14,734 bases of DNA from Mxb001 sp044360385. Lineage in GTDB: Bacteria > Actinomycetota > Actinomycetes > S36-B12. The DNA lies in the NCBI GenBank assembly GCA_044360385.1, contig JBIKKK010000038.1, positions 1 to 14,734 on the forward strand. The letters run 5' to 3'. Below are positions 1 to 7,275 of the stretch, piece by piece; within the stretch, counting starts at the first letter, position 1; each line of letters opens with the position of its first letter. The position numbers and the translations under genes were made by a program. The notes below the pieces were generated by a model. That model ran no database searches and was not told the DNA's origin. It saw only the letters and a list, made by a program, of their open reading frames with translations.

Positions 1-314
1 CCAAGTCCACCGGCAATCTCGTGCTGGTGGCGGACCTGCTCAAGGAGCATCGCGGTGCGGCGATCCGGATGATGATCCTCGACCGGCCCTGGTGGGAGGC
101 ATGGGACTACTCGCCCTCCCAGCTTGACGAGGCTGAGGGGCGACTCGATGCATTGCACTCTGCCGCGGGGCGACGTGACGACGACCCAGTCGCGGAGGCT
201 GAGGTCATGCGGCGTCTGCTCGACGACGTCGATGTGCCCGGTGCGACCTCCGTGGCGCTGGAGTCGGGGGGACGCGCGGCCCGGGTGCTCGTGCACGTCC
301 TCGGGATCTCGTGA
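1..314 (+). CDS. C-terminal part of a cysteinyl-tRNA synthetase family protein, MshC-like (5' end outside window)
   Basis: The open frame enters from the left edge (first complete codon at position 3) and ends at TGA 312-314, leaving about 104 residues. The visible start reads (S)KSTGNLVLV, which fits the KMSKS ATP-binding loop of class I aminoacyl-tRNA synthetases. It is followed by AIRMMILDRPWWEAWDYSP, which aligns with the AIRLALL..HYRSDWEWT segment of CysS and its paralogue MshC (the cysteine ligase of mycothiol synthesis). Only about 100 residues follow the KMSKS loop, and the end resembles the short helical tail of MshC rather than the longer tail of CysS, so MshC is slightly favoured. 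The usual HYR is replaced by PWW. The stop overlaps the GTG of the TetR gene by 4 bp, so the two are probably co-transcribed. The family call is fairly secure; the choice between CysS and MshC is inference. Confidence 0.6.
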   Translation, partial: KSTGNLVLVADLLKEHRGAAIRMMILDRPWWEAWDYSPSQLDEAEGRLDALHSAAGRRDDDPVAEAEVMRRLLDDVDVPGATSVALESGGRAARVLVHVLGIS

Positions 315-865
315 CGTCCACACGCGAAGACCGACGCGAGGAGATCCTCGCCGTCGCCGCGCGGCTCTTTGCTCGTGATGGGTTCCATGGTGTGTCGATC
401 GATGAACTCGGTGCGGCGGTGGGCATTTCCGGTCCTGCGCTTTACCGCTACTTCCCGCGCAAGGAGTCGATCCTGTCGGCCATGCTCGTCGACATCAGCC
501 AGCGCCTCCTTGAGGGAGGTCGCGAGCGAGCCGGCTCCCTCGATGGCCTCATTGCCTTCCACGTCGACTTCGCTCTCGACCACCCCGACCTCATTGACGT
601 CCAAGCGCGCGACCTCGCCGCGGTGCCCGACGATGATCGCCGCGCGGTGCGACGCTTCCAGGCGCAGTACGTCGACCTGTGGGTGCGCGCCCTCGTGGCT
701 GAGCGTCCCCAGGTGTCGGAGGATCGCGGCCGGGCTGCTGTCCACGCCGCCTTCGGGCTGATCAACTCCACCCCGCACAGCGCGCGCCTCTCCCGACCGG
801 AGATGACCACCCTCCTGCGCGGCATGGCGCGGGCCTCCCTTGCCCAGGCCCCGACAGGGGAGTAG
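311..865 (+). CDS. TetR/AcrR-family transcriptional regulator, probable regulator of the downstream acyl-CoA catabolic operon
   Basis: This is a 184-residue protein, the usual TetR length. The N-terminal DNA-binding domain spans about residues 8-54. Its helix-turn-helix reads VSIDELGAAVGISGPALYRY, a textbook TetR signature, followed by the FPRKESIL linker. The rest is a helical ligand/dimer domain that does not show its effector. The GTG start at 311 overlaps the upstream stop (GTGA), and the HTH begins about 20 residues in, as expected. A perfect inverted repeat lies 6 bp after the stop and just before the methylcrotonyl-CoA carboxylase beta gene. The same regulator-then-operon order is known in other actinomycetes. 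I infer that it represses the operon and responds to an acyl-CoA intermediate; the ligand is unknown. Confidence 0.9.
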   Translation: MTSTREDRREEILAVAARLFARDGFHGVSIDELGAAVGISGPALYRYFPRKESILSAMLVDISQRLLEGGRERAGSLDGLIAFHVDFALDHPDLIDVQARDLAAVPDDDRRAVRRFQAQYVDLWVRALVAERPQVSEDRGRAAVHAAFGLINSTPHSARLSRPEMTTLLRGMARASLAQAPTGE

Positions 866-868
866 AGT
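840..868 (+). promoter_or_regulatory. Candidate promoter of the leucine/acyl-CoA operon
   Basis: A possible -35 box TTGCCC (840-845) and -10 box TAGAGT (863-868) each match the consensus at 4 of 6 positions, with a 17 bp spacer. They overlap the 3' end of the TetR gene. Transcription would start inside the inverted repeat at 872-891, a natural geometry for TetR repression. In GC-rich DNA such weak matches occur by chance, so this is tentative. Confidence 0.4.
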
Positions 869-871
869 GAA

Positions 872-891
872 CGATCGTTAACCAACGATCG
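872..891 (+). promoter_or_regulatory. Probable TetR operator: perfect 8+8 bp inverted repeat
   Basis: The arms CGATCGTT (872-879) and AACGATCG (884-891) are exact reverse complements around the 4 bp spacer AACC. The left arm also lies in a 10 bp self-palindrome, AACGATCGTT (870-879), so AACGATCG occurs twice, 14 bp apart. The dyad fills most of the 34 bp gap between the TetR stop and the carboxylase start and touches the Shine-Dalgarno GGAG (891-894). A bound repressor would cover both the transcription start and the ribosome site. Binding by the adjacent TetR protein is inferred from position and symmetry. Confidence 0.7.
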
Positions 892-899
892 GAGTCGCA

Positions 900-2453
900 G
901 TGACGGCCTTCGCGCCCCTGCTGGACGACCTCGCCTCCCGGCGTGCGCGGGCGGCACGCGGCGGTCCGGAGTCGGCTCGTGAGCGGCACCTCGAGCGGGG
1001 CAAGCTGCTTCCCCGAGATCGCGTCGAGGCGCTCCTGGACGACGGCACGGCATTCCTCGAGATCGCTCCGCTGGCAGCGGAGGACCTCTACGGTGGCGAG
1101 GCTCCCGCAGCGGGCGTCATCGCCGGCATCGGCCAGGTGAGCGGTCGCCTGTGCGTGATCATCGCCAACGACGCCACGGTCAAGGGCGGCACCTACTACC
1201 CGATGACAGTGAAGAAGCATCTACGAGCGCAGGAGATCGCGCGAGACAACCTCCTGCCGTGCATCTACCTCGTTGATTCGGGTGGCGCCTTCCTCCCGAT
1301 GCAAGACGATGTCTTCCCGGACCGGGATCACTTCGGCCGCATCTTCTACAACCAGGCGACGATGTCAGCCATGGGGATCCCGCAGATCGCCGCGGTGCTC
1401 GGCTCCTGCACCGCGGGCGGCGCCTACGTGCCAGCGATGAGCGACGAGACGGTCATCGTGCGGGGACAGGGCACGATCTTCCTCGGCGGACCGCCCCTGG
1501 TGAAGGCCGCGACGGGGGAGGTGGTCACGGCGGAGGAGCTTGGCGGCGGGGACATGCACGCGCGAACCTCCGGTGTCGTGGATCACCTGGCTGATGACGA
1601 TGCCCATGCGCTGCGGATCGTCCGCGAGATCGTCGCCACCCTGCCACCGGCTCTCGAGGGAGCCTGGGCCCTCGCCGAGTCACGCGAGCCTGCTCGGGCG
1701 ATCGACGATCTACTCCACATGGTGCCGATCGATCCCCGCACGCCGTACGACGTCCGCGGAGTCATCGAGTGCCTGGTCGATGGCGGCGACTACACGGAGT
1801 TCAAGGCGGAGTACGGCACGACGCTCGTCACGGCCTTCGCGCGCCTCCACGGGCATCCGGTGGGGATCATCGCCAACAACGGCATCCTCTTCTCGGAGTC
1901 GGCCCAGAAGGGCGCCCACTTCATCGAGCTGTGCGACCAGCGCGGCATCCCGCTCGTCTTCCTCCAGAACATCTCGGGGTTCATGGTCGGCCGCGACTAT
2001 GAGGCCGGAGGAATCGCGAAGCACGGCGCCAAGATGGTCACGGCGGTCGCGTGCGCACGCGTGCCGAAGTTCACCGTCGTCATCGGCGGATCCTTCGGCG
2101 CCGGCAACTACTCCATGTGCGGGCGTGCCTACTCCCCACGCTTCCTGTGGATGTGGCCGAATGCCCGGATCTCCGTCATGGGAGGCGAGCAGGCAGCGGC
2201 AGTGCTGTCGACCATTCGCCGCGATCAGGCCGAGGCGCGCGGCGAGGAGTGGTCGGCCGAAGCCGAAGCGGAGTTCTCCGCTCCCATCCGGGAGCAGTAT
2301 GAGACGCAGGGGTCGCCGTACTACTCCACGGCGCGCCTGTGGGATGACGGCGTTATCGACCCGCGCGAGACCCGGCGCGTGCTCGGCCTCGCGCTCGAGG
2401 CGGCGCGTCATGCGCCCCTGCCCCCCGTCCGCTACGGCGTCTTCCGGATGTGA
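900..2453 (+). CDS. accD1: Methylcrotonyl-CoA carboxylase beta subunit (biotin-dependent carboxyltransferase)
   Basis: This 517-residue protein is the carboxyltransferase half of an acyl-CoA carboxylase. It moves CO2 from carboxybiotin onto, most likely, 3-methylcrotonyl-CoA in leucine breakdown (also called LiuB/AccD1). MCC-beta hallmarks are visible. GSCTAGGAYVPAMSDE starts near residue 167 and is followed by TIFLGGPPLVKAATGE and LGGGDMHARTSGVVDHLA. The second crotonase-like half holds ILFSESAQKGAHFIELCDQR, QNISGFMVGRDYEAGG and GGSFGAGNYSMCGRAY. The start is GTG at 900, with GGAG at 891-894 five bases upstream. The stop overlaps the alpha-subunit GTG by 4 bp, consistent with translational coupling and 1:1 assembly. 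Substrate specificity rests on motif resemblance and on the HMG-CoA lyase neighbour. Confidence 0.93.
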   Translation: MTAFAPLLDDLASRRARAARGGPESARERHLERGKLLPRDRVEALLDDGTAFLEIAPLAAEDLYGGEAPAAGVIAGIGQVSGRLCVIIANDATVKGGTYYPMTVKKHLRAQEIARDNLLPCIYLVDSGGAFLPMQDDVFPDRDHFGRIFYNQATMSAMGIPQIAAVLGSCTAGGAYVPAMSDETVIVRGQGTIFLGGPPLVKAATGEVVTAEELGGGDMHARTSGVVDHLADDDAHALRIVREIVATLPPALEGAWALAESREPARAIDDLLHMVPIDPRTPYDVRGVIECLVDGGDYTEFKAEYGTTLVTAFARLHGHPVGIIANNGILFSESAQKGAHFIELCDQRGIPLVFLQNISGFMVGRDYEAGGIAKHGAKMVTAVACARVPKFTVVIGGSFGAGNYSMCGRAYSPRFLWMWPNARISVMGGEQAAAVLSTIRRDQAEARGEEWSAEAEAEFSAPIREQYETQGSPYYSTARLWDDGVIDPRETRRVLGLALEAARHAPLPPVRYGVFRM

Positions 2454-4360
2454 ACGTGTTTGATCGCGTGCTCGTGGCGAATCGCGGTGAGATCGCGGTC
2501 CGGATCCTGCGCACCCTCCGCCGTCTCGGCATCTCTGCCGTGTCCGTCTATAGCGATGCTGACGCCGGTGCGCAGCATGTGCTGCTCGCCGACACGGCTA
2601 TCCGGCTCGGCCCTGCACCCGCGCGTGAGAGTTACCTCGATATCGATCGGGTCATCGCGGCGGCGCTTGCCTCAGGGGCGCAGGCTGTGCACCCCGGCTA
2701 TGGATTTCTCTCCGAGAATCCTGCCTTTGCGCGTGCCTGTGCGGAAGCAGGACTGGTCTTCGTCGGACCCGGGCCGGAGCTCATCGAGGCGATGGGCGAC
2801 AAGATCGCGGCCAAGGAGGCAGCGATCGCCGCCGGTGTGCCGGTGGTGCCGGGACGACATGACCCGGGGATGGACGACGCTGCCGTGGCCGCCGCGGTCG
2901 AGGAGATCGGCAGGCCTGCCCTGCTCAAGCCAGCTGCCGGCGGCGGTGGCAAGGGCATGCGCATCGTCCGCCGCGGGGAGGATGTCGAGGCGGCCATCGC
3001 CAGTGCGCGACGCGAGTCCCTGGCAGCTTTCGGTGATGACCGACTCCTTGTGGAGCGGTTCGTCGACGCTCCACGCCACATCGAGGTGCAGGTGCTCGGT
3101 GATGCGCAGGGGCATGTCATCCACCTCGGCGAGCGCGAGTGCACTCTCCAGCGCCGCCACCAGAAGGTTATCGAGGAAGCGCCGTCCCCTCTGCTCGACG
3201 ATGCGACGCGGCAGCACCTCTGCGATTCGGCCGTGCGACTGGCCCGCAGTGTCGGATACGTCAATGCGGGCACGGTCGAGTACGTCGTGCCCGCTGCCCG
3301 CCCAGGGGACTTCGCCTTCCTGGAGATGAACACCCGCCTGCAGGTCGAGCACCCTGTGACGGAGGAGGTCACCGGCCTCGACCTGGTCGAGCAGCAGTTG
3401 CGCATCGCAGCGGGCGAGTCGCTCACCATGCGCCAAGAGGACATCGTGGTGCGCGGTCACGCCATGGAAGCGCGGGTCTACGCCGAGGATCCCCTGCGCG
3501 GCTACCTGCCCACCGGAGGCGAGATCTGCCTGTGGCGCGAGCCCTCTGATGCCCGTGTCGACTCGGGTGTGGCCTCGGGTGATCGCGTGACGTCCTACTA
3601 CGACCCGATGCTCGCCAAGGTGATCGCCCATGCCGCGACGCGCGAGGAGGCGCTCGCCAATCTGCAGCGGGCCCTGCGCGAGACGATCTGCCTCGGGGTG
3701 ACCACCAACATCGATGACCTGGCAGACCTCCTCGATGACGATCGCGTGCGCAGCGCCGACATGGACACCTCTCTCCTCGACGGTCGGGTGCCGCGCGAGG
3801 TGGAGGCGGGCACCGACGTCATCGCGGCGGGCGCACTGACGCTGGTAGCCCCCGTCCGTGATGACCTCTGGCAGGCGGGGGACTCCTGGCGCCTGGGCGG
3901 CGCGGCGGAGCAGCACTGGGATGTTGCTGGGCTCCCGGTCACGCTCGCTGTCGGCGGCGAGGAGATCGCTGTCCGTGTCGATGGCCGTGACGTCGCTCCC
4001 GGGGACGTGGACACTGCCGGATTCGACGGCGACCGCCTGTGGCTTCACGCCGACGGTCGTCATCACGTGCTCGAGGCCAGACGCCCGCGCGACCGGCGAC
4101 CGGTGCGCGCTGCGGATGCTCGCCTCGCGGGCCACTGGGCGGCCCGCAGCCCCATGCCTGGGGCAGTCATCACCGTGGATGTGGTCGTCGGCGACATCGT
4201 CGAGGAGGGCATGTCGCTGGTCGTGGTCGAGGCGATGAAGATGGAGCACACCGTGCGTGCTCCGGGGCGTGGCACAGTGACGTCGGTGAGCACTTCTCCC
4301 GGCACACGCGTGCCGCTTGACGCCGTGCTCGTGGAGCTTCAGCTGGAGGAGGTGCCATGA
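2450..4360 (+). CDS. accA1: Methylcrotonyl-CoA carboxylase alpha subunit (biotin carboxylase plus biotin carrier)
   Basis: This 636-residue protein uses ATP and bicarbonate to carboxylate its own biotin and hands the CO2 to the beta subunit. The N-terminal biotin carboxylase module (about 1-450) opens with FDRVLVANRGEIAVRILRT. It shows the glycine-rich ATP loop PAAGGGGKGMRIV and the active-site region FLEMNTRLQVEHPVTEEVTG. A less conserved linker/BT region follows. The biotinyl domain is at the C terminus: SPMPGAVITVDVVVGD, then VVVEAMKMEHTV with biotin-accepting K597, 39 residues from the end, the usual spacing. The GTG start has no strong ribosome site and relies on the 4 bp overlap with the beta gene. 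It ends in ATGA overlap with the lyase gene, with GGAGG at 4345-4349 serving the latter. It could also serve other beta subunits, for example the AccD in this window. Confidence 0.93.
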   Translation: MNVFDRVLVANRGEIAVRILRTLRRLGISAVSVYSDADAGAQHVLLADTAIRLGPAPARESYLDIDRVIAAALASGAQAVHPGYGFLSENPAFARACAEAGLVFVGPGPELIEAMGDKIAAKEAAIAAGVPVVPGRHDPGMDDAAVAAAVEEIGRPALLKPAAGGGGKGMRIVRRGEDVEAAIASARRESLAAFGDDRLLVERFVDAPRHIEVQVLGDAQGHVIHLGERECTLQRRHQKVIEEAPSPLLDDATRQHLCDSAVRLARSVGYVNAGTVEYVVPAARPGDFAFLEMNTRLQVEHPVTEEVTGLDLVEQQLRIAAGESLTMRQEDIVVRGHAMEARVYAEDPLRGYLPTGGEICLWREPSDARVDSGVASGDRVTSYYDPMLAKVIAHAATREEALANLQRALRETICLGVTTNIDDLADLLDDDRVRSADMDTSLLDGRVPREVEAGTDVIAAGALTLVAPVRDDLWQAGDSWRLGGAAEQHWDVAGLPVTLAVGGEEIAVRVDGRDVAPGDVDTAGFDGDRLWLHADGRHHVLEARRPRDRRPVRAADARLAGHWAARSPMPGAVITVDVVVGDIVEEGMSLVVVEAMKMEHTVRAPGRGTVTSVSTSPGTRVPLDAVLVELQLEEVP

Positions 4361-5295
4361 CCCTGCCCATGGTCGTGCCCGATCCCTCCCTTCCAGCCCG
4401 CGTGACGATCTGGGAGGTCGGTCCCCGCGACGGACTGCAGAACGAGTCATGCGTGATCGACACGCAGACCAAGGTCGAGTTCATTGATCGATTGAGCGCG
4501 GCGGGGCTCGGCATCGTTGAGGCCACGAGCTTCGTGCGACCGGATCGCGTGCCGCAGCTTGCCGATGCGCGTGAGGTTATGGCAGGCATCACGCGCCGCG
4601 AGGGTGTGCGCTATCCCGTGCTCGTGCCCAACCTGCGCGGCCTGGAGTCAGCGCTTGATTGCGGGGCCACCGACATTGCGATCTTCGCTAGCGCGACCGA
4701 GACCTTTGCTCAGCGCAATCTCGGCCGGGGCTACGACGCACAGTGGGAGATGTTCACCCCTGTCGTCTCGTGTGCTCGGGAGGAGGGTTTGCCCGTGCGC
4801 GGCTACCTCTCGATGTGTTTCGGGGATCCCTGGGAGGGTGCGGTGCCAGCCGAGCAGGTCGTCACCGCCGCGCTCCGCTTGCAGGATCTGGGCTGCGACG
4901 AGATCAGCCTGGGCGACACCATCGGGGTTGCCACCCCCGGCCAGGTGGGTGACCTCGTTCGACGGCTCGTCGCTGCCGGCGTACCCCTGGAGGGGATCGG
5001 CGTGCACTTCCACGACACCTATGGCCAGGCGCTCGCCAACACCCTCGCCGCTTTGCGCGAGGGAGTCACCACTGTGGATGCATCCGCCGGTGGACTGGGC
5101 GGCTGCCCCTATGCCGTTTCGGCCACGGGCAACCTCTCCACGGAGGATCTCGTCTACATGCTCGACGGCCTCGGCATCTCGCACGGGGTCGACCTCGCCG
5201 CACTCATCGACACCACCCACTGGCTCGAGGATCACCTCGGGCGGCCGAGCCCCTCGCGCGTCGTACGCGCACGCACCCCCCAGAAGGAGCAGTGA
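4357..5295 (+). CDS. hmgL: Hydroxymethylglutaryl-CoA lyase
   Basis: This 312-residue enzyme splits HMG-CoA into acetyl-CoA and acetoacetate, the last step of leucine degradation. Its TIM-barrel motifs match the family closely. VGPRDGLQNE gives R24, with D25 as a metal ligand. GVHFHDTYGQALAN gives metal ligands H217 and H219. The signature GGLGGCPYA contains the catalytic loop Cys C250, and N259 in ATGNLSTEDLVYML completes the metal site, nine residues later as in the human enzyme. The length is typical of bacterial HMG-CoA lyase. The ATG overlaps the carboxylase alpha stop by 4 bp and is preceded by GGAGG. Presence of this gene is the strongest contextual reason to call the preceding carboxylase a methylcrotonyl-CoA enzyme rather than a geranyl- or propionyl-CoA one. 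Confidence 0.95.
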   Translation: MTLPMVVPDPSLPARVTIWEVGPRDGLQNESCVIDTQTKVEFIDRLSAAGLGIVEATSFVRPDRVPQLADAREVMAGITRREGVRYPVLVPNLRGLESALDCGATDIAIFASATETFAQRNLGRGYDAQWEMFTPVVSCAREEGLPVRGYLSMCFGDPWEGAVPAEQVVTAALRLQDLGCDEISLGDTIGVATPGQVGDLVRRLVAAGVPLEGIGVHFHDTYGQALANTLAALREGVTTVDASAGGLGGCPYAVSATGNLSTEDLVYMLDGLGISHGVDLAALIDTTHWLEDHLGRPSPSRVVRARTPQKEQ

Positions 5296-6449
5296 TGGAT
5301 CACCGTCTGCCCAGTGAGTACGTCGACCTGCAGAAGTCGGTCGCGGCGTTCGCGCAGGATGTCATCGCGCCGGTCATCGGCGATCTCTACGAGGCGCATG
5401 CCTTCCCCTACGACATCGTGCGGCAGATGGGGGAGATGGGCCTCTTCGGCCTGCCCTTCCCCGAGGAGTACGGCGGCATGGGCGGCGACTACTTCGCGCT
5501 GTGCCTGGCCCTCGAGGAGATCGCACGCGTGGACTCCTCGGTTGCGATCACCCTCGAGGCTGCCGTGAGCCTCGGCGCCATGCCCATCTATCGCTTCGGC
5601 ACCGAGGAGCAGAAGCGCGAGTGGCTGCCCCGGCTCGTCACCGGTGAGGTGCTCGGTGCCTTCGGGCTCACCGAGCCCGGGGGCGGCACCGACGCGGGAG
5701 CCGCGCGCACGACCGCCCGGCTCGAAGGCGACGAATGGGTCATCAATGGCACCAAGTCCTTCATCACCAACTCCGGCACCGACATCACCGGGTTCGTCGC
5801 CGTCCTCGCGATCACGGGGACCGATGATGCTGGGAAGAAGGAGCTGTCCACCATCATCGTCCCGAGCGGGACACCGGGCTTCACGGTGTCTGCCCCCTAC
5901 TCGAAGGTGGGCTGGAACTCCTCCGACACTCACGAACTCGGTTTCGTGGACTGTCGGGTGCCCGCGGCCAACCTGCTGGGCACGCGCGGCAAGGGCTACG
6001 CGCAGTTCCTCCAGACACTGGATGAGGGGCGCATTGCCATCGCCGCGCTCTCGGTCGGACTCGCGCAGGGTTGCATCGACGAGTCGGTGCGCTACCTCCA
6101 CGAGCGGCACGCCTTCGGCAAGCCACTGTCGGCGTACCAGGCACTCGATTTCATGGTGGCTGACATGGAGGTGCGCGCCCACACCGCACGCCTGGCCTAC
6201 TACGACGCGGGATCCCGCATGCTCGCCGACGAGCCCTTCAAGCGGCAGGCGGCGGTCGCCAAGCTCCACGCCTCCAACGCGGCGGTCGAGAATGCCCGCT
6301 GGGCGACTCAGATCTTCGGCGGCTATGGCTTCATGAATGAGTACCCGGTCGCCCGCTTCTGGCGTGACAGCAAGGTGCTCGAGATTGGCGAGGGCACCAA
6401 TGAGGTGCAGCGCATGCTCATTGCCCGAGAGCTCGGCCTCGGTCGTTGA
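5295..6449 (+). CDS. Acyl-CoA dehydrogenase (AcdH-like; short/branched-chain)
   Basis: This 384-residue FAD enzyme makes the alpha-beta double bond in acyl-CoA, presumably isovaleryl-CoA and related branched substrates given the operon. Family motifs include FGLTEPGGGTDAGAARTTA (flavin/substrate binding), NGTKSFITNSG, RHAFGKPLSAYQALDFMVADM and, near the end, QIFGGYGFMNEYPVARFWRD. The catalytic base is E366 in IGEGTNEVQRML, the location used by SCAD/MCAD. True isovaleryl-CoA dehydrogenases instead carry the base in an LDLER segment, where this protein has LDEGR with G245 at that position. I chose ATG 5295 because AAGGAG (5284-5289) is five bases away; GTG 5292 would be only two away. The stop of hmgL overlaps by one base (TGATG). 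The family is certain; the exact substrate is not. Confidence 0.9.
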   Translation: MDHRLPSEYVDLQKSVAAFAQDVIAPVIGDLYEAHAFPYDIVRQMGEMGLFGLPFPEEYGGMGGDYFALCLALEEIARVDSSVAITLEAAVSLGAMPIYRFGTEEQKREWLPRLVTGEVLGAFGLTEPGGGTDAGAARTTARLEGDEWVINGTKSFITNSGTDITGFVAVLAITGTDDAGKKELSTIIVPSGTPGFTVSAPYSKVGWNSSDTHELGFVDCRVPAANLLGTRGKGYAQFLQTLDEGRIAIAALSVGLAQGCIDESVRYLHERHAFGKPLSAYQALDFMVADMEVRAHTARLAYYDAGSRMLADEPFKRQAAVAKLHASNAAVENARWATQIFGGYGFMNEYPVARFWRDSKVLEIGEGTNEVQRMLIARELGLGR

Positions 6450-6501
6450 GTGGCGACTAGTGTCGTCCTCTGACGGTGTGTCGTCCGCACAAGCCGCCAC
6501 T
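6449..6501 (+). repeat. Inverted repeat spanning the gap between the dehydrogenase and hydratase genes
   Basis: AGTGGCG (6449-6455) is matched by CGCCACT (6495-6501). G-U pairs outside this could lengthen the stem in RNA. The 39 bp between the arms contain the direct repeat TGTCGTCC (6461-6468 and 6479-6486) and a small CGTC-CTCT-GACG hairpin (6464-6475). The arm starts on the last base of the dehydrogenase stop codon. It may act as a partial terminator or processing site that lowers hydratase expression, but no T-run follows and the stem is short. Confidence 0.3.
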
Positions 6502-6518
6502 TGACGAAGGGAGTCGCC

Positions 6519-7271
6519 ATGTCGACGGTGCTGAGCGAGGACAGCGGCGCGGTGCGGATCCTCACACTCAACCGGCCTGAGCGGCTCAATGCCATCACGG
6601 AGCAGCTCATCAGGGACCTCAACGCCGCGCTCGAGGCGGCGCACGCCGATGCAGGAGTGCGCGCCATCGTGCTCACCGGTGCGGGCCGCGCCTTCTGCGC
6701 GGGGGATGACCTGCACGAGTACGCCGAGCAAGCGAGCACGCGCGAGGCCACGCAGGCCTACGTTGAGGAGCTGCAGCAGGTCACGCGTCGCATCATGCTC
6801 GGTCGCGTACCCGTCGTGGCCGCCGTGCACGGCTGGGCAGTCGGCGGCGGCTTCGAATGGGTCCTGGATTGCGACCTGGTCGTCGTAGGGGAGTCGGCCC
6901 GGGGCTTCTTCCCCGAGATGGGCCTAGGGCTCTTCGTCACCGGTGGGGTCACCGCACTGCTACCCCGGATCGTGGGGCTCTCGCGCGCGCGGCAACTCCT
7001 CATGCTGGGAGAGCGGATCGACTCAGAGCAGATGCTGGAGTGGGGTATCGCGCACTGGCGTGTGGCGGATGACGATGTGCTCGAGGAGGCCGTCGCGGTA
7101 GCCGCACGTCTGGGCGGGCTCTCGGAGCGTGCCGTGGGAGACCTGCGTCGCGTGATGACGACCGTGTCCGTGGGCGATCTCGAGACGGCGATGGCCGCTG
7201 AGACGGAGGCGACGGTGGCGGCCTTCGGCGATCCCGACGCCGCTCGACGCGTGCGCGACGCTGCTCCCTAA
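6519..7271 (+). CDS. Enoyl-CoA hydratase/isomerase family protein, candidate methylglutaconyl-CoA hydratase
   Basis: This 250-residue crotonase-fold protein has both oxyanion-hole segments: GAGRAFCAGDDL and AVHGWAVGGGFEW. It also has both catalytic glutamates of hydratases, E113 (GGGFEW) and E133 (FPEMGLG), 20 residues apart as in rat enoyl-CoA hydratase. The start is ATG 6519, preceded by AAGGGAG (6507-6513) at five bases; an upstream TTG at 6501 has no such site. It follows the dehydrogenase after 69 bp on the same strand. The leucine pathway still needs a 3-methylglutaconyl-CoA hydratase to link the carboxylase and the lyase, and this is the only hydratase in the window, so LiuC-like activity is a reasonable inference. 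A general beta-oxidation hydratase is the alternative. Its stop lies four bases from the converging bioY stop. Confidence 0.85.
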   Translation: MSTVLSEDSGAVRILTLNRPERLNAITEQLIRDLNAALEAAHADAGVRAIVLTGAGRAFCAGDDLHEYAEQASTREATQAYVEELQQVTRRIMLGRVPVVAAVHGWAVGGGFEWVLDCDLVVVGESARGFFPEMGLGLFVTGGVTALLPRIVGLSRARQLLMLGERIDSEQMLEWGIAHWRVADDDVLEEAVAVAARLGGLSERAVGDLRRVMTTVSVGDLETAMAAETEATVAAFGDPDAARRVRDAAP

Positions 7272-7275
7272 TGGG

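Noticed and set aside
2672..4450. Long 592-codon reverse-strand open frame opposite the carboxylase alpha gene
   Set aside because: It is a high-GC antisense shadow. Its translation has no recognisable domain, whereas the forward frame is an unmistakable biotin carboxylase.
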